Positions 18,020 to 26,738 of a stretch of DNA of 64,000 nt are shown here, one piece after another. The notes beneath the pieces are model-generated. The model did no database searches. It saw only the letters and a program-made list of their open reading frames with translations, and was not told the DNA's origin. The translations under genes and the position numbers were made by a program. Within the stretch, counting starts at the first letter, position 1; every line of letters starts with the position of its first letter. Source of the stretch: Nevskiaceae bacterium (GTDB taxonomy: Bacteria; Pseudomonadota; Gammaproteobacteria; Nevskiales; Nevskiaceae); the NCBI GenBank assembly GCA_021731445.1, contig JAKFXK010000010.1:1-64000 (forward strand), read 5' to 3'.

Positions 18020-19842
18020 GCGTCTTGCAGTCTGCGCCGCAAGCACCCGCCGCCTACCCGGTGGCCTTCGACCGCGAAGGCCGCCAGCTCTTTGGCTGGT
18101 ATCACCCGCCGGCAGTCCGCGAGGGCCAGACCCGCGACTGCGCGGTGGTGATGTGCAATCCAATCGGCTACGACGCCATCTGCACCTACCGCCACTACCG
18201 CGTGCTCGCCTTCCAATTGGCTGAGGCGGGCTTCGCGGTGCTGCGTTACGACCATCACGGGACTGGCGACTCCGCAGGCAACGATGAAGACCCGAAGCGG
18301 ATTGCGGCATGGATCAACGGTGTATCCAGGGCTGTGGAGTTTGCGCAGCAACGCAGCGGAGCCAGCAAGGTCAGCCTGTTCGGGGTGCGCTTCGGCGGCA
18401 CGTTGGCGCTGGCTGCCGCTTCTGCGCAAACGCTGGCAACTTCAGTGGTCGCATGGGCACCGTTCGCATCGGGCGCTCTCTATCTGCGTGAGATGCGCGT
18501 GCTGCGGATGGCGCGCGACACGGACAGCGACACCCCACCCGTCGCCCACGATGCCGGGGCCGATGTGGGCGAAGAGGCGGCAGGCTATCTGCTGACGGCT
18601 TCAACCATTGCCGAGTTGGGGGAACTAAGCCTGCTCGCTGGCAATGCCCCACCAGCAGCAGAAATCCTGTTACTGGCGCGGGATGACATCCCGTCCAGCG
18701 AGAAGCTGGCGCGCCATCTCATCAAAACCGGCTGCAAGGTTGAACAGCTTACGGTGCCGGGCTACGCCGCGATGATGCTGGATACCTTCGATGCGGTGGT
18801 GCCGCAAGCCGCGCTCACGGAAATCGGCAACTGGCTGTGCGAACGTTACGGCTTGCAGGCCAGCAAACCTGCACTGCCTGCCAGCGACGTGCCGCGACTA
18901 ATTGCTGGAAGCCGCGGTGCTGAGTCGGACGTAGCGGAAACGCCGGTGTTGTTCGGCCCGGAGGGGCAGTTCTTCGGCATCGTTTCCGAATCATTGATTC
19001 CACAGGGAGAACGTGGCGGCACGGGCGTGATTTTTGTGAACGTTGGCTCCAACCACCACATCGGCCCCAACCGGATGTATGTCACCCAAGCTCGCGCGTT
19101 GGCGTCACTGGGCTTTGTGAGCCTGAGGATGGACATCGGCGGCGTGGGCGAAAGCCCGGCCAGCCCCGGTCACGCCGAGAACCACCTCTACGCCATGCAC
19201 TCGGTGGCAGATGTGCGGTGCGCCGTGCAGTTTATGCGGGACCACAAACAGGTGACCAAAGTAGTGCTGATCGGCGTCTGTTCAGGGGCCTATCTCTCCT
19301 TCCATACCGCCCTGTCCGACCCCGCCATCGCCAGCGTGGTGCTCATCAACCCGCAAACTTTCACTTGGCGAGAGGGTGATTCGCTCAAGCTGAGGATGAG
19401 CAGCGATATCAGGCCTTTGGGCTACTACAAGCGAAACATTCTGAAGCCAGAAGTGTGGCTGCGCCTGATGAAAGGCAAGCTCAATGTCAGGCTTATCGTG
19501 AGTGGAGTCAGCGCCGTGCTGTGGCGGCGCATAAGAACCCAGCTGGCCACTTCGTTTGAGCGAGATGACCCCGCCAACGATTCGACTGCCCCGCTGAATG
19601 TGAGAGGCAGCTTCCGCAGGCTTTTGAAGCGAGGAATGAATGTCTATCTGCTCTACAGCGGCAATGACGGCGGGTTGCCTGAGATGGGCACCCAACTGGG
19701 GCGTGGCGCCTCGTCCGTTCGCAAGAGTCCGCATTTCAAGCTGGAGATCGTCGATGGAGCCGATCACACCTTTACCCCGCTCTGGGCACAGCGTCGGCTA
19801 CTGGATTTGCTGACACAACATCTGATGCGTCTCTACGGCTAG
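18016..19842 (+). CDS. tandem alpha/beta hydrolase-like protein (exosortase-associated hydrolase type)
   Basis: Two copies of the fold: FGWYHPPAV...LRYDHHGTGDSAG...FGVRFGG and FFGIVSES...LRMDIGGVGESPA...IGVCSGA. Confidence 0.75.
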   Translation: MSVLQSAPQAPAAYPVAFDREGRQLFGWYHPPAVREGQTRDCAVVMCNPIGYDAICTYRHYRVLAFQLAEAGFAVLRYDHHGTGDSAGNDEDPKRIAAWINGVSRAVEFAQQRSGASKVSLFGVRFGGTLALAAASAQTLATSVVAWAPFASGALYLREMRVLRMARDTDSDTPPVAHDAGADVGEEAAGYLLTASTIAELGELSLLAGNAPPAAEILLLARDDIPSSEKLARHLIKTGCKVEQLTVPGYAAMMLDTFDAVVPQAALTEIGNWLCERYGLQASKPALPASDVPRLIAGSRGAESDVAETPVLFGPEGQFFGIVSESLIPQGERGGTGVIFVNVGSNHHIGPNRMYVTQARALASLGFVSLRMDIGGVGESPASPGHAENHLYAMHSVADVRCAVQFMRDHKQVTKVVLIGVCSGAYLSFHTALSDPAIASVVLINPQTFTWREGDSLKLRMSSDIRPLGYYKRNILKPEVWLRLMKGKLNVRLIVSGVSAVLWRRIRTQLATSFERDDPANDSTAPLNVRGSFRRLLKRGMNVYLLYSGNDGGLPEMGTQLGRGASSVRKSPHFKLEIVDGADHTFTPLWAQRRLLDLLTQHLMRLYG

Positions 19843-19850
19843 GTGCCACC

Positions 19851-20474
19851 ATGATCGCAAGCCAACAGCCGATGAGAGCCGTGAGATCGGAGCCGTGTGT
19901 CCAATCCATCGTCCCTGATTACCAGGCTGCCTGGTTTGCAGGACACGACCGGATTGTTGCACCGATACGCCGCCATTTGACGGTTTTCCCGGAGCATAGT
20001 CAGTGCCTTGTGGACATCGGGGCGGGTGATGGATCAGTGCTTGATGACATCGCCAGCCGCCTGCCACAGTTCAAGCAACTCGTCGGCATCTCTGCGGATC
20101 AGCGTGGGCTCAGCTTGGCCCAGGTACGCATCCACCACGATGCAAGGCTGCGATTTCACTGCGGCAATCCTTGGGCCTGGCTGCGACGTCATGTGTATGG
20201 GCATGGGCAGGCCATCATCTTCAGCTATGACAACCTATCGGTGGTGCCAGAGCCGCTCTTGATGGATTGGTTTGCGGAGCTAGCTGATCTCGGCATTGCC
20301 GCCCTCGCTTTGGTGGAGGCGCGCGACGGAGGCTGCGGACAACTGCCAGAATTATTGCGGCGCTGCGGATGGAAGGTTGAGCACGCTGAGAGCGCCTACC
20401 AAGATGAGCGAGCCTGGTGGCGAGTGTTCGCCAGCTTTGACACGACAGATGCATTACTGGGGTTTTTCGCATGA
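19851..20474 (+). CDS. class I SAM-dependent methyltransferase-like
   Basis: Motif I LVDIGAGDGSVLDDIASRLPQFKQLVGISAD. Confidence 0.65.
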   Translation: MIASQQPMRAVRSEPCVQSIVPDYQAAWFAGHDRIVAPIRRHLTVFPEHSQCLVDIGAGDGSVLDDIASRLPQFKQLVGISADQRGLSLAQVRIHHDARLRFHCGNPWAWLRRHVYGHGQAIIFSYDNLSVVPEPLLMDWFAELADLGIAALALVEARDGGCGQLPELLRRCGWKVEHAESAYQDERAWWRVFASFDTTDALLGFFA

Positions 20475-21127
20475 TTGCCGTACTTGGCGCGGGCGGCTTC
20501 GGTCTGGCAATGGGCCACGCCATTAGCCGCACGGGACAGAGCTTCTGTTTCGGAGTGCGCGAAGTGGAGACCGTGGCGGTCTCGGTTGATGCCATCCAAA
20601 AAATGGACGCGCTGAAGACCTGCACCGGAGTTCATGCAGTAGAGACTGCAATTCGTTCATCAGACTTGGTGATCCTCGCCGTCCCTTATGCAGCCGCCAC
20701 ACCGCTGGTGCAATCCATCACTGACTGGTCGGGCAAGATTGTCGTGGACTGCACCAACCCCTTGAAAGCTGGCCTGACCGGCCTTGAAGTGGGTCACAAT
20801 GATTCCGCCGCAGAACAGATCGCCCGTCACGCTAGTAATGCGAGAGTGGTCAAGGCATTTTCGACATTGAGCGCCTACGTGCTTGAGCACCCGACTTTCG
20901 GCACTGGCCGCGCCTTTCTGCCGGTGTGCGGCGACGACCCTGAAGCGCGCGCCCGGGTCATTGAACTCGGCCGCTTGATGGGTTTCGACGTGGTGGACAT
21001 CGGCCCTCTGGCTCACGCGCGTTACATCGAACCGTTTGCCATGCTGGGCATCCAGCTGGCGGTGCAACGTCGCTACGGGCATGGCTTTGCGCTGGGTGTG
21101 ATGCAGCGCGAGCGCGTCGCCGTTTGA
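20471..21127 (+). CDS. NAD(P)-binding protein, NADPH-dependent F420 reductase-like
   Basis: MIAVLGAGGFGLAMGHAISRTG Rossmann motif; DLVILAVPYAAATPLV; IVVDCTNPLKAG; ARVVKAFSTLSA. Confidence 0.75.
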   Translation: MIAVLGAGGFGLAMGHAISRTGQSFCFGVREVETVAVSVDAIQKMDALKTCTGVHAVETAIRSSDLVILAVPYAAATPLVQSITDWSGKIVVDCTNPLKAGLTGLEVGHNDSAAEQIARHASNARVVKAFSTLSAYVLEHPTFGTGRAFLPVCGDDPEARARVIELGRLMGFDVVDIGPLAHARYIEPFAMLGIQLAVQRRYGHGFALGVMQRERVAV

Positions 21128-21166
21128 ATCGGAATTGGCACCATGCAATCAACCAGAGGATCTGAG

Positions 21167-21688
21167 ATGCCCGATAACACCAACCCCGCTTCAACACCGA
21201 CGCAGTGGCGGCATCCGCTGCCGCGCATTGCTGCAACCGGATTGATGCTCTGTGTGCTCAGCGCCTGTGGAAGTGCAGAACTGCCACGATCCCTCAGCAC
21301 CAGTGACCCAGGGCCGCTCAAGCGATCCACTCCGCTCGATGCCAAACAGGTGATCGAAGGCAGTCCAGCCACATACACCGACGACGTCTACCAGTCCGCA
21401 GATGGACAATTGTTCGTAGCTTACTGGAGCGCCAGCGCGGGGCGGTTCACATGGGATTACACCGACATCAACGAAGTCATCACCATCTTGGAAGGTGAGG
21501 CCTTCGTGAAGACCTCGGATGGCAAAACCCATCATCTGAAGCCGGGCGTCACTTTAACCTTCGGCAGCGGTGATTTCGCCGAATGGCATGTGCCCAATTA
21601 CATCCGAAAGGTCGCTGTAGTGCAGCGTTCGCCCAAGCCTTTGGTTCGCAGGATCATCGACAAGATCAAGAAGACAATCGCTTCATAG
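21167..21688 (+). CDS. cupin-domain (DUF861-like) lipoprotein
   Basis: Lipobox LSACGS; FTWDYTDINEVITILEGEAFVKTSDGKTHHLKPGVTLTFGSGDFAEWHVPN. ORF can start at 21143 or 21167. Confidence 0.7.
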   Translation: MPDNTNPASTPTQWRHPLPRIAATGLMLCVLSACGSAELPRSLSTSDPGPLKRSTPLDAKQVIEGSPATYTDDVYQSADGQLFVAYWSASAGRFTWDYTDINEVITILEGEAFVKTSDGKTHHLKPGVTLTFGSGDFAEWHVPNYIRKVAVVQRSPKPLVRRIIDKIKKTIAS

Positions 21689-21732
21689 CGCAGCTGTCTG
21701 AGGGCGCTGGGCCTGGTCTAGACACCATCTGC

Positions 21733-21764
21733 TTGACTCTGGAGTCGAGTCCAGACTGCAAGCT
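21733..21764 (+). promoter_or_regulatory. MerR-family (ZntR-like) operator/promoter
   Basis: TTGACTCTGGAGTCGAGTCCAGACTGCAAGCT: -35 TTGACT, long spacer with CTGGA-GTCGAG-TCCAG dyad, weak -10; 20 bp before the merR start. Confidence 0.75.
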
Positions 21765-21783
21765 AGCTCTGAGGTTAACGATC

Positions 21784-22212
21784 ATGTCCAAAACCCTGAT
21801 GACGATTGGTGCTGCCGCGAAGTCGGCAGGTGTTGCAGTAGACACAGTGCGCTACTACGAGCGCGAAGGTCTGCTCGCCAGTGCGACCCGCACGGCCAGT
21901 GGCTATCGCGTGTTCGCTGCGGCCGATGTCGAGCGTCTGCGCTTCATCCGCAAGGCGAAGTCACTCGGCTTCACGCTGGCTGACATCGCCGAACTGTTGC
22001 GCTTGCAGGATGGCGGCGGGCCACGCACCGAAGTGCGTCAGCGGGCCAGGACAAGGATCGAAGACCTCAGCCGCAAGATCGCGGCGCTGACTGCCATCCG
22101 CGACGCTCTCGTCGTGCTGGAAAGTCAGTGCCACGGTCGCGGCACGGTCGCCGGCTGCCCGATCATCCAGGGCGTGCAGGCGGTTTCTCTGGCTGACCCA
22201 TTGGAGTACTGA
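21784..22212 (+). CDS. MerR-family metal-responsive regulator
   Basis: MTIGAAAKSAGVAVDTVRYYEREGLL HTH; dimerisation helix; C-terminal metal loop CHGRGTVAGCPII. Confidence 0.9.
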   Translation: MSKTLMTIGAAAKSAGVAVDTVRYYEREGLLASATRTASGYRVFAAADVERLRFIRKAKSLGFTLADIAELLRLQDGGGPRTEVRQRARTRIEDLSRKIAALTAIRDALVVLESQCHGRGTVAGCPIIQGVQAVSLADPLEY

Positions 22213-22213
22213 C

Positions 22214-22798
22214 ATGACCACCCACACGCACCCGAACACCGGCAAAGCGGACTGCTGCTTCACTCACGCAACACACAAGGAAGATGTGCAGACCGCACCC
22301 ACTGCGAGCTGTCATCGGGATGAGGTGTCGAAACCTTCCACCGCCGCGCACGAGCACAGCCATCACGCCAGCAGTGGCTCGATGGCCAGCCTCACTACCT
22401 CGGCGACGCTGCACTGCCTTACGGGCTGTGCCATCGGTGAGTTCGTCGGCCTTGCCATCGGCGTCAGCCTGGGCTTGAGTCCCTGGGCCACGATGGCGCT
22501 GGCGACGGCGCTGGGCTTTGCCAGCGGCTACAGCCTGGGTCTGTGGCCTCTGGTGAAGCGCGGCATGAGCTGGGGTGCTGCGTTCAAGACCCTGTGGCTG
22601 GGCGAGACGATCTCCATCGCCGTCATGGAGTTCGCCATGAACTTCACCGACTACCACGTTGGCGGCGTGACCGCCGGCTCGATCCTCGCCCCGGCTTTCT
22701 GGCTGGGCTTCGCCTCTGCAATCCCCGCCGGGTTTGCCGCAGCCTGGCCGGTGAACTGGTGGCTCTTGAAGCGCAGCATCAAGAAGCCCTGTCACTGA
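22214..22798 (+). CDS. DUF4396 membrane protein
   Basis: His-rich N-terminus, then TSATLHCLTGCAIGEFVGLAIG...EFAMNFTDYHVGG...PVNWWLLKRSIKKPCH. Confidence 0.8.
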   Translation: MTTHTHPNTGKADCCFTHATHKEDVQTAPTASCHRDEVSKPSTAAHEHSHHASSGSMASLTTSATLHCLTGCAIGEFVGLAIGVSLGLSPWATMALATALGFASGYSLGLWPLVKRGMSWGAAFKTLWLGETISIAVMEFAMNFTDYHVGGVTAGSILAPAFWLGFASAIPAGFAAAWPVNWWLLKRSIKKPCH

Positions 22799-22806
22799 CA
22801 TGCCAG

Positions 22807-22863
22807 CTCGCCCCAGCGATTGGAAAGGCCAGGCCCGCATGGGTCTGGGCTGGGGCGAGTTTG
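22807..22863 (+). terminator. stem-loop, probable terminator downstream of DUF4396
   Basis: 11-bp perfect inverted repeat CTCGCCCCAGC (22807-22817) / GCTGGGGCGAG (22849-22859) with an internal GGCCC-gcat-GGGTC hairpin, followed by TTTGT. Confidence 0.5.
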
Positions 22864-23075
22864 TAGGCGTCACGGGCGACAACGCGCCGCACACTTACCT
22901 GCGGTGCAGATATGGATACAGCTGCGCTGGTCATGTCTAAGATGACTGATCGCTCTGACGCGCTCTCGATGGTCTTTGGTCTGAACTGAGACCTACAAGC
23001 CAACAAGCCGCTGCAACCTGAAAGAAGGTGTCAAAAGCCAGTGCAGTAACAGACATTGCTCGTGGCGCATCCAGA

Positions 23076-23414
23076 TCAACCTTGCGAGCGCGTCTCCAAT
23101 TGCAGCAGCACGATGCCAAGAATAGTTGCAGCCAAACCCGCTGCCTTCATCCACGACATGTGCTCTTTGAACACCACGACGCCGATGACGGCGACGAAAG
23201 CGATGCCGACGCCGCTCCAGATTGCATAGACCACGCTGATGTCCATCTTCTGCACCAGATGGGCCACCAGCACCAGCGCCACGCCAAACCCGCCCGCGAC
23301 CCCGACCCAGGCCCAGGGCCGCTCCCAACCGTTGGCGAGTTTCAGGCAGCTGGTGCCGAGCAGTTCGGCCAGGATGGCGATGGTGAGCAGCACCCAGGGA
23401 TTGAAACTGTTCAT
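23076..23414 (-). CDS. SMR-family multidrug/quaternary ammonium transporter
   Basis: MNSFNPWVLLTIAILAELLGTSCLKLANGWERPW...YAIWSGVGIAFVAVIGVVVFKEHMS. Confidence 0.9.
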   Translation of the reverse strand: MNSFNPWVLLTIAILAELLGTSCLKLANGWERPWAWVGVAGGFGVALVLVAHLVQKMDISVVYAIWSGVGIAFVAVIGVVVFKEHMSWMKAAGLAATILGIVLLQLETRSQG

Positions 23415-24400
23415 GTGGTGGCCTGCGGGTGTGTGGTGTGAGATGCCATACGGTGACAGGTGCAGTTGCCCCAGCGGTAGAGGCGCAGCTTGTGCAGCAG
23501 TCCGGGTGCTTCGATGGTCACGGCGCCGACGGCGATTTCCCACGGCGTGAGGCCGAATACGGCGAGGCTGATCGAGGGCTCCAGCGACACCACGGCGTGC
23601 CAGGTCTTGCTCGGCACGAACACCGCATCGCCCGCTTCCACCCGCGCATACAGGCCCTGCGCCTTGGCAAAAGCCGCGCGTTCTTCGGGCTGTGCATCGA
23701 GCTGCGAGATATTGATATCGCTGAGCGTCGCACCCCAGTCGTATTTCCTGGACCGACAAAGAAACGCGCTCTGATCGGGCGGAAAGAACAGAAACTCCTT
23801 CACACCGGCTACTTGGCAAAACCAGTTGTTGGGTGCGTCGTAGTGCAGGCCCGTCACGGTATTGGCGGGGCCGATGAAGGTGTATTCCCAGGTGCGCCGA
23901 AGGCCGGGCCAGAGTTGCGCGATGGCGAAATCGTCGCGTAGTTCTGGAAACTCCTTGAGGATGTGCCACTGCGCCAGATACACCTCGTGGGCGCTGAAGG
24001 TTTTCAGGTAATCCCAGTCCAGATGGAAGCGCTCGCCGGGTGCAAGTGCGGTGCGGCGGCGATTGGGCAGCAGGCCGATGTCGTCGATGCGCGTATGGCG
24101 GATGTTCGCCGCCGCCTGAGCCAACTGGCGCAGATACGGTGCCACGGCCTGGATCACCGGCTCGCGGGTGACGCCCTGCTCCACCAGCCCATTCTGAAAG
24201 CTGGTGACCACCTCCGAGCCATCGGCACGCCGCAAGTCGGCGAGCTTGTCGAAAGTCCAGTTCTGCGAGGCTGGCCATCGCTCCACCGCTCCCTTGACCA
24301 ACAGCGGACGACTGCGTGCTTTGAAGCCACCGCTGGCTTCCAGCTCGCGCCAATGCATGGTTTCAACCTGTTCAAACTGCGGGCCAAGATAGCGGCTCAT
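23411..24400 (-). CDS. cupin_8 / JmjC-like oxygenase-family protein
   Basis: Metal-ligand pattern HYDAPNNWF...KTWHAVVSLEPSISLAVFG; RPLLVKGAVERWPASQNWTF typical N-terminus. Confidence 0.8.
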   Translation of the reverse strand: MSRYLGPQFEQVETMHWRELEASGGFKARSRPLLVKGAVERWPASQNWTFDKLADLRRADGSEVVTSFQNGLVEQGVTREPVIQAVAPYLRQLAQAAANIRHTRIDDIGLLPNRRRTALAPGERFHLDWDYLKTFSAHEVYLAQWHILKEFPELRDDFAIAQLWPGLRRTWEYTFIGPANTVTGLHYDAPNNWFCQVAGVKEFLFFPPDQSAFLCRSRKYDWGATLSDINISQLDAQPEERAAFAKAQGLYARVEAGDAVFVPSKTWHAVVSLEPSISLAVFGLTPWEIAVGAVTIEAPGLLHKLRLYRWGNCTCHRMASHTTHPQATT

Positions 24401-25830
24401 GGGGATGCTCCAACCGTTTTCGAGGGGACGGCAACAAGGGGCGGTACGGCCTGCCAGCTACCGCCCAGGGCGGCGTGCAGGGCCAGAGCGGAATCAAGCT
24501 GTGCGCGGGTATTGCGGATGGCCTGCTGCGCAGATTCAAGCTGCGCATCTTCAGCGGCCAGCATATCGAGCCGGCTTTTTCGTCCAGCGAGAAGTTGCTC
24601 GACAGCCGCTTTCAGCTCGGCCTGTTGCCGCGCCTGTGTGGCGAGCAGTGCTTGCTGCTGTTCGACAGCGGCCTGCCGCGCCTGTAGGGCCTGTTCGACA
24701 TCGGAAAATGCGGCCAGCCCAGCCTTGCGATATTCCAGCAGCGCGATCTCGGCTTCCCGCTGCCTGGCATCGAGTCGCGCCGCGCGCGCGCCACCGTCGT
24801 AGAGCGGCAGGCTGATCTCAGGGCCGATGCCGAACAGTCCGACGCTACCCGACAGCGCCCGATGCAGCAGGTCGGTGGCTAGCCCCAGCTCTGCTGTCAG
24901 CCGGAACTGTGGGAACTGTTCGGCGCGAGCAACGCCAATTTGAGCCTGCGCTGCTTGCAGGCGTGCAGCCGCTGCACGCAGATCCGGGCGGCGTTGCAAC
25001 AGTGTGGATGGCAGGCCGGCTGGCACCGTGGGCTGCACGATGCCGCGCAAGGCCTGCGGGCCAATGCTGTAGCCCTCTGGCAACTGGCCGCACAGCAGCG
25101 CCAGCCGCCACTCGCTGCGCTGGCGTTGGCGCTGCCACTCGCGCTGCTGCGCCTGCAACAAGCCAAGCGCCTGCTGTGCGGCGGCCACTGGTTGGCGGTC
25201 GATGCGGCCTGCATCCTGTCGCGCCGTTTCCAGCGCCAGGCGTTGTTCGGCGAGGACGCTGCGCTGTTGCAGCAGGCCCCGTTGTTCGTCGGCTTCGGCA
25301 ATGTCGAAAAAATGCTGCGCCACCTGAGTCGCCAGCAGGATGCGCGCGGTTTCAAGGTCGTAGCCCCTTGCCATGGACTCCGCCTCGGCACTGCTCACCA
25401 GCCCGCTGACCCGACCCCAGAAGTCCAGCTCATAACTGGCATTGAGACCCAGCCGGTAGATGGTGGGATTGCGACCGCTGCGATCCCGCACCGCAACGGC
25501 GGCGCTATCCACCGGCCCTGCATTCAGACTCAATGACGGCTGCTGCAAAGCGCCCGCTTCCAGCTCGGCATCGCGGCCTAAACGCAGGCGCTGGGTGGCG
25601 ATCAGCAGATCGGGATTGGCGGCTGCCGCTTGTTGCAGCAGTGCCAATAGCGCGGCATTGCCGAAGCGCATCCAGAACTCGCCTGCCGCATCCGGCACTA
25701 CCGATTCGCTGCCGCCTGTCTGCCACGCGGCAGGCGTGGGCAGCACCGGGGCCGGTGCCAGCGGCGCGCTGGCGCAAGCACTCAGCGTGAACACCCACGC
25801 CAGCAGCGCGCAGCGGCGACCGGCCGTCAT
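24397..25830 (-). CDS. TolC/NodT-family outer membrane efflux lipoprotein
   Basis: Lipobox LSACAS; LLQRRPDLRAAAARLQAAQAQIGVARAEQFPQFRLTAELGL; FGIGPEISLPLYDGG. Confidence 0.9.
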   Translation of the reverse strand: MTAGRRCALLAWVFTLSACASAPLAPAPVLPTPAAWQTGGSESVVPDAAGEFWMRFGNAALLALLQQAAAANPDLLIATQRLRLGRDAELEAGALQQPSLSLNAGPVDSAAVAVRDRSGRNPTIYRLGLNASYELDFWGRVSGLVSSAEAESMARGYDLETARILLATQVAQHFFDIAEADEQRGLLQQRSVLAEQRLALETARQDAGRIDRQPVAAAQQALGLLQAQQREWQRQRQRSEWRLALLCGQLPEGYSIGPQALRGIVQPTVPAGLPSTLLQRRPDLRAAAARLQAAQAQIGVARAEQFPQFRLTAELGLATDLLHRALSGSVGLFGIGPEISLPLYDGGARAARLDARQREAEIALLEYRKAGLAAFSDVEQALQARQAAVEQQQALLATQARQQAELKAAVEQLLAGRKSRLDMLAAEDAQLESAQQAIRNTRAQLDSALALHAALGGSWQAVPPLVAVPSKTVGASP

Positions 25831-26738
25831 GGCGCACTGCCCATGCGCACGATCACGCGCTGGCCGATCAGCAGCGGCACTTCGCCCAGCGACAGGATGC
25901 ACTCGACGACACGATCATCCTTGGCGGCAGCGCGCACCTCTGGCAGGGCACGCACCGGGCCGACGGCGCGGGCAATGCTCAGCAGCTTGGCCGGATAGAT
26001 GCGGCCATCACCTGCCTCGGCCTCGACGGTCGCATTCATGCCGATCTTGAGATGGGCAATCAGGCGCTCATCGACTTCGGCACGCACGATCAACGGCGCA
26101 TCGGGCGCAAACCAGATCACCGGCGCGCCGACGCTGACCGATTCACCCCGATGCACTTCTGCGCGCAGCACCCGCCCGCGTCGGGGCGCCAGGATCACTC
26201 GCTGCTTCAGTTGCAGCGCGAGGCGCTGCTGTTGCAGGCGGCTGCCGTCGTCGGCGAGCTGCGCGGCTTGCAGGCTGGCCTTGAACGATTGCACCTGGGC
26301 CTCGGCCTGCCGCAGCACATCGCCAGCCTCGGCCTGTATCGCAACCAGTCTGCGCAGGCGCAGCGCCTCATCTTCCGCGAGTGCCAATTGCCGACTCAGC
26401 GCCTGCACCGCCTGCTGCCCGCGCTTGCGTTCAAGCGCAATGACTTGCTCGTCAAGCCGCAGGGCTTGCTCATCCAACCGCATCAATACGGCACCGGCGG
26501 CAACTGGCTCGTCGCTGACCGCGGCGATCTCGCTGACCACGCCATCACCCTTCGCACTGAGGCGGCGCGTGCCGCCCTGCACATCGACCCAGCCAGGTGC
26601 GGCAGCGAGCGTGGTGACATTGCCCGCCGATTGCGCGCTGACGGCCTCGCGCGGCTCTGACAATTGCCAGAAGCCGATGAACATCGAGCCGACGATGGCC
26701 AACGCCAACAGCAAGAGCAGCCAAAGTGAGCGTTTCAT
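25827..26738 (-). CDS. HlyD-family periplasmic adaptor (DevB-like)
   Basis: N-terminal TM; VDVQGGTRRLSAKGDGVVSEIAAVSDEPVAAGAVLMRLD; ILAPRRGRVLRAEVHRGESV. Confidence 0.85.
   Translation of the reverse strand: MKRSLWLLLLLALAIVGSMFIGFWQLSEPREAVSAQSAGNVTTLAAAPGWVDVQGGTRRLSAKGDGVVSEIAAVSDEPVAAGAVLMRLDEQALRLDEQVIALERKRGQQAVQALSRQLALAEDEALRLRRLVAIQAEAGDVLRQAEAQVQSFKASLQAAQLADDGSRLQQQRLALQLKQRVILAPRRGRVLRAEVHRGESVSVGAPVIWFAPDAPLIVRAEVDERLIAHLKIGMNATVEAEAGDGRIYPAKLLSIARAVGPVRALPEVRAAAKDDRVVECILSLGEVPLLIGQRVIVRMGSAP

Noticed and set aside
23076-24353. 425-aa ORF apparently fusing an SMR transporter to a long unknown N-terminal domain
   Set aside because: The upstream part is out-of-frame read-through opposite the cupin_8 coding sequence; the real SMR start is MNSFNPWV at 23414, overlapping the cupin stop by 4 bp.
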